NCBI GenBank assembly: GCA_963576565.1
Contig: OY755048.1
Coordinates: 4,098,501 to 4,162,500, forward strand
Reading direction: 5' to 3'
Length of the DNA: 64,000 nt
Source of the DNA: Aspidapion aeneum
Taxonomy: Eukaryota; Arthropoda; Insecta; Coleoptera; Brentidae
The notes under the pieces were generated by a model. That model worked only from the letters and a program-made list of their open reading frames with translations, made no database searches and was not told the DNA's origin. The stretch's first letter is position 1. Every line of letters starts with the position of its first letter. The position numbers were made by a program, and so were the translations under genes. This document shows, piece by piece, positions 44,782 to 56,680 of this stretch.

Positions 44782-45986
44782 CGTGAAGTTAGCGAAGCAC
44801 CCATCGCAGATCGAATCGTGACTAGGTGGATAATTTGCCGCTAATTAGTCGTGAAGTAGTTGTGGAAAAATTAATTTTGTCGCTCTTATTTTTGACCCCT
44901 TTTTTTGGGTGCTTCGCTAACTTCATATGAAGTTAGCGAAGCACCCTCGTAAAAATAGCTTTTATCAAATTCAAATATGCTGGATAATTTGCCGCTAATT
45001 AGTCGTGAATTAGTTGTGGAAAAATTAATTTCGTCGCTCTCATTTTTGACCCTTTTTTTGGGTGCTTCGCTAACTTCATATTTTGGCACCCATCGCAAAT
45101 CGAACCGCTACTAGGTGGATAATTTGCCGTTAATTAGTCGTGAATTAGTTGTGGAAAAATTAATTTTGTCGCTCTTATTTTTGACCGTTTTTGAGGGTGC
45201 TTCGCTAACTTCATATGAAGTTAGCGAAGCACCCTCGTAAAAATAGCTTTTATCAAAATCGAATATGGTGGATAATTTGCCGCTAATTAGTCGTGAATTA
45301 GTTGTGGAAAAATTAATTTTGTCGCTCTTATTTTTGACCGTTTTTGAGGGTGCTTCGCTAACTTCATATGAAGTTAGCGAAGCACCCTCGTAAAAATGGC
45401 TTTTATCAAAATCGAATATGGTGGATAATTTGCCGCTAATTAGTCGTGAATTAGTTGTGGAAAAATTAATTTTGTCGCTCTTATTTTTGACCGTTTTTGA
45501 GGGTGCTTCGTTAACTTCATATAAAGTTAGCGAAGCACCTTCGTAAAAATGGCTTTAGACATGACGTATCGAAATCGAATATGGTGGATAATTTGCCGCT
45601 AATTAGTCGGTAATTAGTTGTGGAAAAATTAAGTTTGTCGCGTTTAGTTTTGAGTGTTTTTTGGGTGCCTCTCTAACTTTATATGAATTAAGCGAAGCAC
45701 TCAAAAAACGGTAAAAAAAAAGAGCGACAAAATTAATTTTTACACAACTAATTCACGACTAATTAGCGGCAAATTATCCACCATATTCGATTTTGATAAA
45801 AGCCATTTTTACGAGGGTGCTTCGCTAACTTCATATGAAGTTAGCGAAGCACCCTCAAAAACGGTCAAAAATAAGAGCGACAAAATTAATTTTTCCACAA
45901 CTAATTCACGACTAATTAACGGCAAATTATCCACCTAGTCCCGATTCGATCTGCGATGGGTGCTTCGCTAACTTCATGCTCATCAG
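44782..45986. repeat. Nested palindrome array of about eight 135-160-bp units
   Basis: Units begin GAAGTTAGCGAAGCACCC and end with its complement, so each junction is a perfect palindrome of up to 40 bp (around 44909-44948, 45197-45236, 45351-45390 and 45816-45855). Shared interior: GGATAATTTGCCGCTAATTA and GAAAAATTAATTTTGTCGCT. The first six units have one orientation, the last two (from about 45683) the other. The outermost units (CATCGCAGATCGAATCG and its complement) mirror each other, so the array is itself a foldback. Confidence 0.85.
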
Positions 45987-46401
45987 GTTTTTCGATCCCA
46001 AGATACTTGTGTTTTGGTCATGAAATTTTTTTAGTACGATTTTTCAAGCTGACCGGTTTTGTCCGGATTTTTTATCGAAAATCCGGCTTTTTTGTGCCCG
46101 GCGTCCTCTTTTTGGGCTAAACACATATGGTCCCTAGAGAAAATGCATATGAAACTTTGTTGTATAAAATGAAATTATTTTTTGAACGATGCTTGTCAAT
46201 TAGATCAAACTCATCGTTAGCACTCCATTGGCGTTTCTAAATTGGGGTTAATTGTAATTCTAAAAAATAGTTGCAGTTGCGGACGCCCCTGGTATTGTAT
46301 TCATAACCGTAATATAGCTTAGTTTTTAAGTAAATTAATTTTCATGAGCTTCGATATCTCAAGACTTATACGCAAACGGGCATTGTTAAGCTTATTTCCC
46401 T
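45987..46401. other. Spacer with a dispersed repeat fragment
   Basis: 46137-46292 repeats 41137-41293, including the GACGCCCCTGG end. No gene. Confidence 0.4.
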
Positions 46402-46407
46402 GGGCTA

Positions 46408-46472
<65 letters not shown>

Positions 46473-46475
<3 letters not shown>

Positions 46476-47658
46476 CGGTTTCACAACGTTCTACGTCTTC
46501 CGATACCCAATCTCCACTCGTTTCTGTTTGCCCACAATTCATCATCTAGGCCTCTTATTCTTATTTCATTGTCTCTTCCTTCTCTCCAGCTTCTCCGTGG
46601 CCGTCCTCGTTTTCTTCGGCCAGTTGGTTTCCATTGTAGTATTTGTTTAGGTAGTCTTTAATCATTCATTATTTGTACATGTCCGTACCACACCAGTTGC
46701 TTTGTTCTTATATCATCCACTAAAGTACGTTCCCCCACTGTCATAATTTCTCTTATTCTTTGATTTGTAACTCTTTCTCTTTTTGATTTCCCTGCTGCTC
46801 TTCTCCAATAGTCCATCTCCGTAGCGGAAAGCATTTTTTCAGTTCTATCCTTGATTGGCCATACTTCTGATCCGTATGTAATAATACTTTTTACCATGGT
46901 GTTATATATAAGCTTTTTGTTATGTTTTGATATACTTTGGTCCCAAATTATTCCATTTAATAAAGTTATTGCTTTTCTTCCTTGTACGTTTCGATCTTTT
47001 ATAGCTTTGTCTAGTGTTCCGTCAGCTGTAATTTTTAGACCTAAGTATTTACACTCATCACAGGACTGAATTCGCTGCCCGGTATTTAAGATTAGATCCT
47101 GTTTCATTCCACCGATACACATATACTCTGTCTTATTGAGATTAACCTCTAGTCCCCACTTATTGTACTCTTCTATTAGTTTGCGTGTCATATATTCGAG
47201 GTCGTCATAATCCTGAGCCACTACTATCTGATCATCGGCGAAACATAAAGTATACAAGGTGGTTTCGTCCAACGGAATTCCCATGTTTTGGCATTTTCTC
47301 TTCCATACTTTAAGGACTTGTTCCAAGTATATCTTAAAGAGCGTAGGCGAGATAAAGCAACCTTGTTTAAGACCTTTATTTACTTAAAAGCCTTTGGTTA
47401 GTTTTGCTTTTATTTTAACTTTTGCCTTACTATTGCGGTATAACTCATTGATGGCCTTAATTAGTTGTACGCTTATGTTTGTGTTTTCCAACGCTTTCCA
47501 AAGTAGATTTAGTGGTATACTATCATATGCCTTCTGCAAATCGACGTAAAGCAGATGCAGCTCTTGTCCGTATGCCATTTTCTTTTCAATAACTTGGGTT
47601 ATACAAAAGAGATGATCTGAAGTCGATCTACCCGCCCTGAAACCAGCTTGTTCTTCTG
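46473..47658 (-). pseudogene. LINE family B reverse transcriptase, 3' part
   Basis: The minus strand encodes EEQAGFRAGRSTSDHLFC, RT sequence with FADDQIVVAQDYDDLEYM, the thumb (ADGTLDKAIKDR, KSIITYGSEVW) and the C-terminal WYGHVQ region. Stops separate the blocks near 47384 and 46658. Unlike the copy at 4.7-6.0 kb, the stretch between ADGTLD and MLSATEMDYW is unbroken. Confidence 0.85.
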
Positions 47659-48088
47659 AATGGGATGACCATTTTAAAAAACTTTTAACTGAAGATAGAG
47701 TAGAATTCAAGGAAGACGCAAGAGACAATATAATTAGAACGATGGGATCTCCAGTACCGCTTACAATCTCTGAGGTCAAAAACGTGTGCACAACCTTAAA
47801 AAGCGGTAAATCTGCCGGACCCGGAAATATCCCAGCCGAACTTATTAAATATGGCACTGAAGAACTGTTTTGGAGATTACGGAATCTTTTTCTAAAATAT
47901 TTAAATGGAACTGTAGTACCAACTGAGTGGAAAACGTCATATATATCCACAATACACAAAAAAGGAAGGAAAGATATATGTGACAATTATAGAGGTATAT
48001 CTGTGACTAGTACGCTCAGCAGAATATACGGTAAAATAATAAGAAATAAAGTGGAGAGCGAATATAAAGACATGGAGGCAGAAGAACA
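47659..48088 (+). pseudogene. LINE family B, inverted 5' part
   Basis: The plus strand reads EWDDHFKKLLTEDRVEFKED, then ISEVKNVCTTLKSGKSAGPG, GTEELFWRLRNLF, WKTSYISTIHKKGRKDICDN and IYGKIIRNKVESEYKDMEAE, ending where the minus-strand block starts (GCAGAAGAACA occurs at both edges). This is the region just upstream of the RT core. Confidence 0.9.
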
Positions 48089-48097
48089 GGGCTAATC

Positions 48098-48682
48098 CTA
48101 ATATGCTTTAAATTGTTTAAAGATAAAAACAATTATTACTCGTGTTCCAGGGTTACAAAGAATGTCTAACCCACCTAATATTACTTGATTGTGTTTACAG
48201 TTGAAAGCAAAGCGCTAAAACGTACTTATTCTTGAGTATGTTGACATGACATTCGAGATTGACATTTCGATCCTCCTAGCCATCCAGGTATTTGATTTGG
48301 AGCCAACTAGGAAGTCGGGACATTATTTTTGATAACAATCTCGAATTTTAAACTCGTTTGACTAAATATAACTTGGCGACTCGACACTAGCTCAGTTTGA
48401 TTTTGCAATGATTAAATTGGGTCATTTGTGCTGAATTATAGTTATTTAAACTTATTGTGCCGTGTAAATATACGGTCACTAATACCAGTATTTACTAGGT
48501 CTTAAAACTTTTATAGCATAATGTTATTTTTTGGAAATTTACTTCGTTCAGTCATAGGATTCCGGTCAAAAATAGTCTTAAAGTGTATTACCACCCCAAA
48601 TTTCTAAAAACTATAAAAATAATTTATAATGAATAACAAAAATATATCTAAACAAAAATTTTCCAGGCTAAATAATACATAA
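48098..48682. other. Spacer, no gene seen
   Basis: Nothing recognised; AT-rich. Confidence 0.35.
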
Positions 48683-49601
48683 CCCACATAGCACAAAAAT
48701 CACATCAACGTTAAATTAATGTGAACAAAAATAACAACGTTTTTTTTTACTTGAAAACAACCTCATACCATGTAATATTTATTTTATTAAATCTACATGC
48801 TTAAAGATAACTTAAAAACAAGGAGAAATCAAGCTACAAAAATGTACTTTTTGCTCAAGTTTCTGGTGCTAACTTGTTGTTTACCCTCGTTATTTTCATG
48901 TGCCAAATTCACACTTGAAAAGTCCTCCACAACATGTTCTAAAACGCCACTAGATAGAATGAACTTTCTGCATCTTTTTTGGTCACGTTTTTTGAATAAC
49001 ATTTTTTTAACTTAAAAGAGATGCGAAAGGAAGTTATAAAAGTTCACTAGTTTAAGACTACAACACTTCAAGACAATTTTAAAGATGGCGCTCAAGGCCA
49101 GACTAAATATCTATATATCTATCTATATACATTATGTTTTTTTTTAAAGCTAAACAAGCTTTTTTAACAGTAAACACTTTCATAGAATATTAATGTGTCT
49201 TTATCAGGTTAATAACGGATGCGTCGTGATCGTGAAGGATCAGGGATCAGTTCCTTAAAAGGTTTTATGAGTTTAGAGGCCAAAGCACTGGCTGATAGAT
49301 TTCGTCAAAGTGAAAAATCCCGACAATAGGTGGCGCTGCTGCTAGTAAAATCTCAAAAATATTCAGTAGAAAAGCCATGAAAGTCGCGTTTTAAAATTCG
49401 TGTAGAAAAGGCGTGAATCTAATGTGATTTTAACGTAAAAACGCAGTTTTTAGCAACGTTATTTTTTATAACGTTAATGAATGACCTATTAAGCTTGTTT
49501 TCATATATGAAATAAACGTTTTTTTCTAGCAGCTTTTAAAATCAACGTTTTTTTTTCTCACGTCCTTTTTACGTGTTAAACACGTGATTGTGCTATGTGG
49601 G
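48683..49601. mobile_element. MITE with CCCACATAGCACAA ends, 919 bp
   Basis: Starts CCCACATAGCACAA and ends TTGTGCTATGTGGG. Interior copies of AACGTTTTTTTTT and small TATC repeats; no transposase. The TSD is unclear (ATAA left, AAAT right), so the superfamily is open. Confidence 0.6.
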
Positions 49602-49780
49602 AAATAATTAAAAACTAACTCTGTGGATAAAAAATATTGGAATTGGAAAAATATATTGGAATCAATTTTCAGTAACACTCTACCAATTACCAATTGAAAT
49701 TGTTCAAATAATAATTAACATAAATATAAAATGTAGCGCACAGCTGTTTGAACGGTGTGCACTGATTTACTCCGATAATA

Positions 49781-50213
49781 GATAGTTTAAGTTGTGCTAC
49801 GTATTTTTACGTAAGCATGAGATTTGACAGATACGCAAGTGCACTTCGTCACACCGGCGTCAAGGTCACGTTAGAACCTTACGTATTTACGTTAGCTTAC
49901 GACAGTCTGCGGGCACCTTAACGTTACCAAAAAATAGAATTGGTTGATTGACCGATCGAAAAATGAAGCCTAGACGATTATTTCCGCTTCCAGTACAAAC
50001 GATTCTTTGCAAATATATTGCTACTGTAGTTGATAAGACAAAAAACAAAATTGTAACATCAAAAAAACACAGTGTCGCATTCCATATTCTCTGCTATTAG
50101 TAGACTTGTTATGGTAACGTAAAAACATTCAACTTAAACTCAAATTTGGAACAAAACGTAGAGCGCTTAACATGCAGTTTTACGTAAAAATACGTCGCAC
50201 AACTTAAACTATC
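49781..50213. mobile_element. MITE with GATAGTTTAAGTTGTGC ends, copy 2
   Basis: 433 bp, collinear with 41306-41724 along its length, with TA on both flanks. Immediately right of it (50221-50273) is the inverted counterpart of the repeat at 2889-2945. Confidence 0.75.
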
Positions 50214-51076
50214 TATTATTCGACATCTAGTGACGCGATGCGACGTTTGGAGGTTTAAATAGGGCTGCCATTTTTAAATCGCAAAATATATATATTTTTT
50301 TATTTATTTGTAAGTTTTGTGTGTATATAATATTATAGTTACGACGAAAAAAGATGGTCTTTTACAAGGTACTTATAAACAATTATATAATTATTAAAAA
50401 CTATTGCTTTCAAAGCAAAAAAGTGAGTTAAAAATTCAACCTAAATGTAGACCTGTCAGGTACAGTCAGGGACTTTTTAAGTTGCTGCGCTCGAAAATAA
50501 AAAAACCCAAAAATTTACCTAAGTGTATATATTTAAAAAAATCTTTAAATAAAAATTTTTGACAGAAAATGATACACCGGCAATTTAAAAAGTATTTGGC
50601 TCTACAAGTTTGTATAAACTTAGTACTTAGCACCCTTTAGTAAATACTGCCAGGGGCGTGAGACATCGAAGGAGCCTCCTCAGGCAACCACCTTCAAAGG
50701 GCAACCAAGTTTTGACATCCTAATAATTTTTCCGCTAGCTGAAGAATGAAATAATCTGAAATTAAAGAGTTAATACCTTAACTCTTTAATTTTGTGGTGC
50801 CACTGAGGTTTGAGAAAGAGATAGAAATTTTTACACGGTTGTAAGGACATTCAGAAGGCCTTCAAAACAAGGTGCACCAGAGTCACTTTCCCTATTCAAT
50901 ATATAGGGGTAAAGTATACCCCTCAATTGGGGTCGTGCTACAAAAATTTCAAGATAGTCAAAAAGTGTCTCCCTCGCAAATAAAATCGACGTGTCGGAGC
51001 GTTTTTCGAAATTCGCACTCTAAATACCCCAAAAGGCCGCTGTTTCAATGTTCGTGAAACACCCTGTATGTATGTA

Positions 51077-52614
51077 CAGCGTGTCCCATTTTCGATGGAA
51101 TTAAATGGGAAACTCGGTTATTATTAAAGATATTGATTTTCTGATTGCACCTTACCGTGCTCTTTTTTTGAGCCCTTAAAAATGGCGTAATCAGATTTTT
51201 GCTATACCCCGTAGTTTCGCTAATACAGGGAGTTTTTGAAAAAATTGTATTTTTAATAATCCCTTGTATCTCGCTTATTTTGCGAGATACTTTTATTCTG
51301 TAAAAACATTTTTATGGCAACTTTTTTAGAACAAAATAATGACATTGTCAATTTTTTAAAATATTGTTTAGTTTTTGAGATATGGTATTTATCATAAAAA
51401 AATTAAATACGGACCTGGATTTTTTTTATTACTATTTTGATTGGTTTCATGCTAGTCTTATCATAAAATAATAAAAATTTAAAAAATTTTTGTTTTAAGG
51501 TAAAAAAATATTTAATATTTAATATTTAAAAAAAAAAATTAGTCCGAACCTGGATATTTCCAACATAAATATAAACTAAAAATTGCTAGTTAAACAATTT
51601 TTAGTTCAACTGCTTTGATACTTAGCATATTAAAATGGTTTTACGTTAATTTACAGATTTATTTGAAACAAAGTCTACGAAAAATACAAAAAAAACAAAT
51701 TATAAAAAATAACTAATTTTTCTGATTACCATTATGTGTAAGACATTGTTGGCATTTTTGAGTAATTTTTCTTAACGCATTTTGCATAAAAATATTTCTG
51801 CCATTTAAATATTGGGATTTTGTTGCTTGAATGAAGCAGTCAAACATATCACATTTTTCAAAATCTGGATATGGTCGATTTCTAGCCAGTTCAAAATAAT
51901 TGTAAGCCATTCACAAAAATGACAAGTAAAATGACAATATCAATTCCACGCTTTTGTTTTGTAAATTTCACGACCTGTTGTTCGGTTATCAAATAATTAG
52001 TATGATATTATTTTTGTAACTTTTTAACGTTTTTTACTTTATTTATAAATCTTTTAATTATCATTTCAAAACAGATAAACTAAAAATCGTTCAACTAGTG
52101 TGTCTTGCAATTTTTAATTTATAATTACGTTGGAAATTTCCAGGTTAGGACTATAATTTTTTTTTCAAATATTAAATAGTTTTTTTTTAACCTTAAAACA
52201 AAAAAATTTTAAATTTTTATTATTTTATGATAATACTAGCATGACACCAATCAAAATAGTAATAAAAAAAATCCAGGTCCGTATTTAATTTTTTTATGAT
52301 AAATGCCATATCTCAAAAACTAAACAATATTTAAAAAAATTGACAACGTCATTATTTTGCTCTAAAAAAGTTGCCATAGAAAGGTTTTTACAGAATAAAA
52401 ATATCTTGCAAACTAAGCGAGATACAAGGAATTAATTAAAATGCAATTTTTTCAAAAACTCCGTGTATTAGCGAAACCACGGGGTATAGCAAAAATCTGA
52501 TTACACCATTTTTAAGACCTCCAAAAAAGAGCACGGTAAGGTGCAATCAGAAAATCGATATCTTTAATAATAACCGAGTTTCCCATTTAATCCCATCGAA
52601 AATGGGACACGCTG
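51077..52614. mobile_element. Foldback element, about 530-bp arms, 1538 bp
   Basis: Ends CAGCGTGTCCCATTTTCGAT and its complement, each next to a TA (51075-51076 and 52615-52616). The arms (about 51077-51610 and 52085-52614) stay collinear with scattered differences. The central 0.47 kb is single copy and holds a short open frame on the minus strand. Confidence 0.8.
51713..51910 (-). CDS. Short ORF in the centre of the foldback, function unknown
   Basis: 65 codons from an ATG at 51910. It has five Cys, including CDMFDC and a C-terminal CQQC, and resembles no family I recognise. It sits exactly in the non-palindromic centre. It may be a captured exon, a decayed transposase piece or chance; there is no evidence of expression. 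Confidence 0.25.
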   Translation of the reverse strand: MAYNYFELARNRPYPDFEKCDMFDCFIQATKSQYLNGRNIFMQNALRKITQKCQQCLTHNGNQKN

Positions 52615-52699
52615 TACATACATATGCATTTCTTTAAACTGTAGTTCAGTTGAAATGTTTGCAAATAAAATTTGATTGTTATATTTATTAGGATTATAT

Positions 52700-53200
52700 A
52701 ACACATCCCCAAATGAAATGAGCATAATTTATCAGGGGTTCATTCTCGCTTTTCTTAAAGTTATTTTATTTTTCTGAAATTTTCGCTCGTTTTCCATATT
52801 TCCACAAATTTTCTATTGTGCCGCCAATTTCTTTAAAAAATACCTAATTTTTCTCAAATTTTTGCCTGCGGCGCCATTATTTTCATCATATCTGCGAAAC
52901 TTTTTCCATAACGCAATTTTTTCCAAAAAGTATTTGAATTTTACAAAATTTTTGCCTCCCGCGCAATTGATTTCTAGGTAGTTTTTTATATTGCAAACAT
53001 TTTCTTAAGATATGGCGCAATTTTTGCCAAAAACAAACAATTGGTCAGCAATTTTCGTCTGCGGCGTTCTTTTCTTCGTTTTATCCAGAAAATATTTCGG
53101 CGGCTTGGCTTCCGAAAAATAGTTAATTTTTCTCAAATTTTTGCGCAATTTTTTTTTCCAGTAGTTATTTTATATTGCAATTCTTTACTTTATATTAAGG
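52700..53200. repeat. Degenerate repeats (CTCAAATTTTTGCC)
   Basis: Variants of TTTTTCTCAAATTTTTGCC followed by a GCGGCGCCATT-like stretch recur near 52850, 52950, 53060 and 53135, at roughly 80-110 bp spacing. The start (GAGCATAATTTATCAGG) is shared with 44117. No gene. Confidence 0.45.
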
Positions 53201-53924
53201 TGTGTTAAGTCATATCACAGTCCCTTTTGCAGGACTATTTTTCACATTCTCTACGTATTAAGCCTAGGAGTCGCAGTCGGTTCGGTTTGTATTCCCAAAA
53301 TGGCTTGTCTAGTTAGCCCCTAAGTTGATGGGTAGTGGGAAAGTATTAAAAATATTTCAAAAAAATTTACTGTCGTACAAGGATAGTACATTAAAAACCT
53401 AAGGACTATGCACATTTATTCTCAAGGCCAGTGCAGGTCTCCTTCACAGTTTCGTGCATTGTATGGTTTTAATCTCCGGAGGATTAAAAAGTATAGTTTT
53501 AATACCTTAAAAGGGGGATTAAAAGTGCACTTTTAATCTCTGTGTGTATAAAACAAATTCAAGTTAATAGGGTGCAGAAACAACAAGTGCACGAACTTTT
53601 TTTTTTTAAACAAGGGGCAACAGTTTTTCCCTTTGCCTCAGGCAACCAAAAGGTTTGGCACGGCCCTGATAGTGCTGTAAATCTTATTTTTTGCTGCTGC
53701 AGCAGTAGAGCAAATAAGTATCTACCCTCTGCATTTTCTGTTGTAAGTTGCGAGAAGCCAATAAATTTTAAAAGGACATAAATTACGAAGAGGAGCATTT
53801 CCAAGGTAACCATTCATTGCTTCTGTCGTGTATTATGTGTTAGGCTATATCCAGAAACAAGATGTCGGTCGTGTAAATCAATTGCCACTGGTTGTATTTA
53901 ACACACAGTCACACAAGTCGTAAA

Positions 53925-55313
53925 GGATCCCGCCCGGAGCTTTTTGGGCGGTGGCTTTCGGTTGGATTTCTTTTAAATTTCAGTATGTTGTAGATCTTGA
54001 TGCCCTGATGAAAAGCTATCATTGCCCCATCGTCGTCCGACCTATGGTTTCTAAGATACAGATGTTCAAAGTTTCAGTTTTTAGCTTTTGTACATTTTTC
54101 AGAAAAAACTATTTTAGGTCATTTCTACCTATTATATTATTGTTTGTTATATATCAAACGTTAGGTCACAAGTAGGGCTTAACATACAAACAACAAAATT
54201 GGACCTCTTAACAGTTTGCATTCAAATACAATTTTTAAATTATTAAAAAATATTTATTCAAAAAACGATGCTTTACAGCATCAGCAATCCCATAAAGAAA
54301 CCAGAATTTGTATAAATGGTAAAAATCGGTTCGTAAAGTTTTTCACAAAACGTTGTAAAACTCTAAGCTTATTAGGATTTTAATGTTTTTTTTTTAGAAA
54401 TGCAAAATACTTTCGCTTTTTTTTTTAAATTTATTTATCTGCCAAGCGCAGTTTGTCCCATTAAAATCAATTATATGGTTCAAAAGTTATAATGAAAAAA
54501 AATATCCGGTTTTTTTGGCCTACCCGGTATAACTTTTTTCGTGTAGAGCTTTTAGCTCGTTTCACTAACCTGCCATTATTAAATTGATAGATCATATTGT
54601 TAAACTTTTTTATTTTACTTTTAATGTCGCCAAAAAATCAATGTCAAACGAAGTTAGGATTTCGAACATTTATCTTGGTAAACTGTAGGCCACGGAATAA
54701 ATAAATGATTAAAAAAGTACTCTGAGTAACACATATCAATCATAATTATATTATCGTTAAAAAAAAGCGAAAGTATTTTGCATTTCTAAGAAAAAACATT
54801 AAAAGCCTGAAAAACTTAGTGTTTTACAGCGTTTTGTGAAAAACTTTACAAACCGATTTTTACCATTTATACATATTCTGGTTTCTTTGGGAGAATCCTA
54901 AAAGACATGAGAAACCAAAAAAAAATCCACCGTTTGTTTAATAATGTAAAGCATCGTTTTTTGAAGAAATATTTTTAAATAATTTTTATGTTTGGATCGC
55001 CATTGAATGTAGCAAACTGTTAAGAGGTCCAATTTTTTTGTTTGTATATTAAGCTCTACTTGTGAACTAACGTTTGATATATAACAAACAATAATATAAT
55101 TTTTCAGAATAGGTAGAAATGACCTGAAATAGTTTTTTCTGAAAAATACACAAAAGCTAAAAACTGAAACTTTGAACCTCTGTATCTTAGAAACCATAGG
55201 TCGGACGACGATGGGGCAATCATAATTTTTCATCAGGGCATCAAGATCCACAACACTGAAATTTAAGAGACATCCAACCGAAAGCCACCGCCCATAGGCT
55301 CCGGGCGGGATCC
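53925..55313. mobile_element. Foldback element with GGATCCCGCCCGGAGC ends, 1389 bp
   Basis: The arms (about 53925-54437 and 54756-55313) are inverted copies over 0.5 kb; the spacer is about 0.3 kb. Each arm can be translated into similar peptides (DLDALMKxY), but this reflects arm identity, not a gene. No clear TSD. Confidence 0.75.
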
Positions 55314-56280
55314 ATTTGTGATTTGGTAGCTTTTTTTACCGATCTAACCAGAGACGTAAGAGGGGAATAGACGAGTGCCCAACCGACTTTAATGGGGACA
55401 CCATGGGGATCTATCAGTCGGCCATTTTGCGGTTATATTAATCTAAATTCTTATCCGATACCAGCTTACTAAATAGACTAGTCACAATAAAGAAGAAAAA
55501 ATCATTTAATTTTTTGCCGACCACAATATTGCAAAGAGAAAAATAATTGAATCGGTGAGAATAGGAACAGTACAGGTCCAAAATGTAAAATTTCGACCTA
55601 CCATAGCCATTTTGTTAATTTAATACCAAGCTGCATCGAATGAATGTAAAAACAGTACTAATATCACTATATTATGGTGTATGGCAACGCTTATCGTAAA
55701 GCATTGAGTGTAAAAACAATACAAGTCCGGACTTATCAGAGAGTTTTTTCGTTTTCCCAAAACTGTGCCATTTGGACTTATACTCACCGATTCAATTGAA
55801 GGTTTGGTTATTAAAAGTATTAGAAGAATATTCTTAACACAATCCTTTTTTTAATTTCATTGATTCGAATCACTTCTGTTTACTAATATCACACTGCATG
55901 GCCTAGTCTATTAAAATCGATCCCTGGTTACGTCTGGGTATATAGTAGGCAGCCAACATGAATGGCTTGAAACAGCTGTTTTATTTTTGTTGGGCGCATT
56001 GTTTACATTTTTTGGTGGTAAATTTTTTAATAGGTAGGTGCATCATTTTCTTAAACTTTTTATCCCCTGAAATTGCAGAACAGATGGCTTTGCCTACGTT
56101 CAGTCCTTTGAAGAAAAATTAAGTGAAAAAAACTATTTCTGACTACCAAATTTTGTGATGGTGTCTATCTGTCTGTATGTCTGAGACACAATAACCAAAA
56201 AACCGATAACCGTGGATAAGGCCATTTAACTTTGGCGGTGGTGGGGGCTGTATGGGGTATTAGGGGGTTAAAATATTTTG
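55314..56280. other. Spacer, no gene seen
   Basis: No domain or repeat boundary recognised. Confidence 0.35.
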
Positions 56281-56289
56281 AAAAATCGT

Positions 56290-56680
56290 AATTTGAGAAC
56301 CACAGCAACTAGCAAAATGTAATTTAGAAGTTTGATTAAGAATTATACTTTTAACAAAATTTATTATAACGTCACCGTTCATCAGGGTTGTCATCATGTC
56401 TTACAACCACAGCAGCTAGCGAAACGCGGTTTTCAAATTTAGATTGCTGAATACATTTTCAACGAGATTCGACATAGCGTCATTTTGCCAGTGCCAATTT
56501 TTGAGTAAAGAAAATTGTATATATCTCAAAAACCACAGCAGCTAGAAGAATGTAGTATTCACACATGTATTGAAAATAATTTTTAAACAGAACTAAAGCT
56601 ACCCTTAGGCTTAGAACAACTAGGTCTTATGGATGGCTGCACGTGCATGCTGGCGCCAATTTCTTTTTTACTTTTATGAA
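56290..56680. repeat. Degenerate tandem repeat (ACCACAGCAGCTAGC)
   Basis: Three related copies start near 56300, 56406 and 56533. The end (AACTAGGTCTTATGGATGGC ... GCTGGCGCC) recurs at 61289-61332. Confidence 0.45.

Larger units (their letters stand above)
46411..48088 (-). mobile_element. LINE family B, copy 3: 5'-inverted insertion with 9-bp TSD
   Basis: 46411-46472 is an (AT)n tract, the 3' tail. 46473-47658 is LINE 3' sequence on the minus strand; 47659-48088 is the adjoining upstream part of the same LINE, turned to the plus strand. GGGCTAATC flanks the whole on both sides (46402-46410 and 48089-48097), so it entered as one insertion. Confidence 0.9.
50651..53668. mobile_element. Possible large hAT-type element enclosing a foldback
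   Basis: The left end CAGGGGCGTG and inverted right end CAGGGCCGTG are flanked by ATACTGC (50644-50650) and ATAGTGC (53669-53675), 6 of 7 matching. Just inside both ends a CCTCAGGCAACCA segment appears, in the same orientation. No transposase was found between them. Confidence 0.45.

Noticed and set aside
44782..46010. CTGATGAGC ... GCGAAG at the palindrome-array ends as a hammerhead
   Set aside because: Stem II would be only 2 bp, and no stem III or cleavage triplet follows, so the resemblance is probably chance.
53951..55251. Similar DLDALMK peptides on opposite strands
   Set aside because: They are the two arms of one foldback; the frames are broken and of low complexity.
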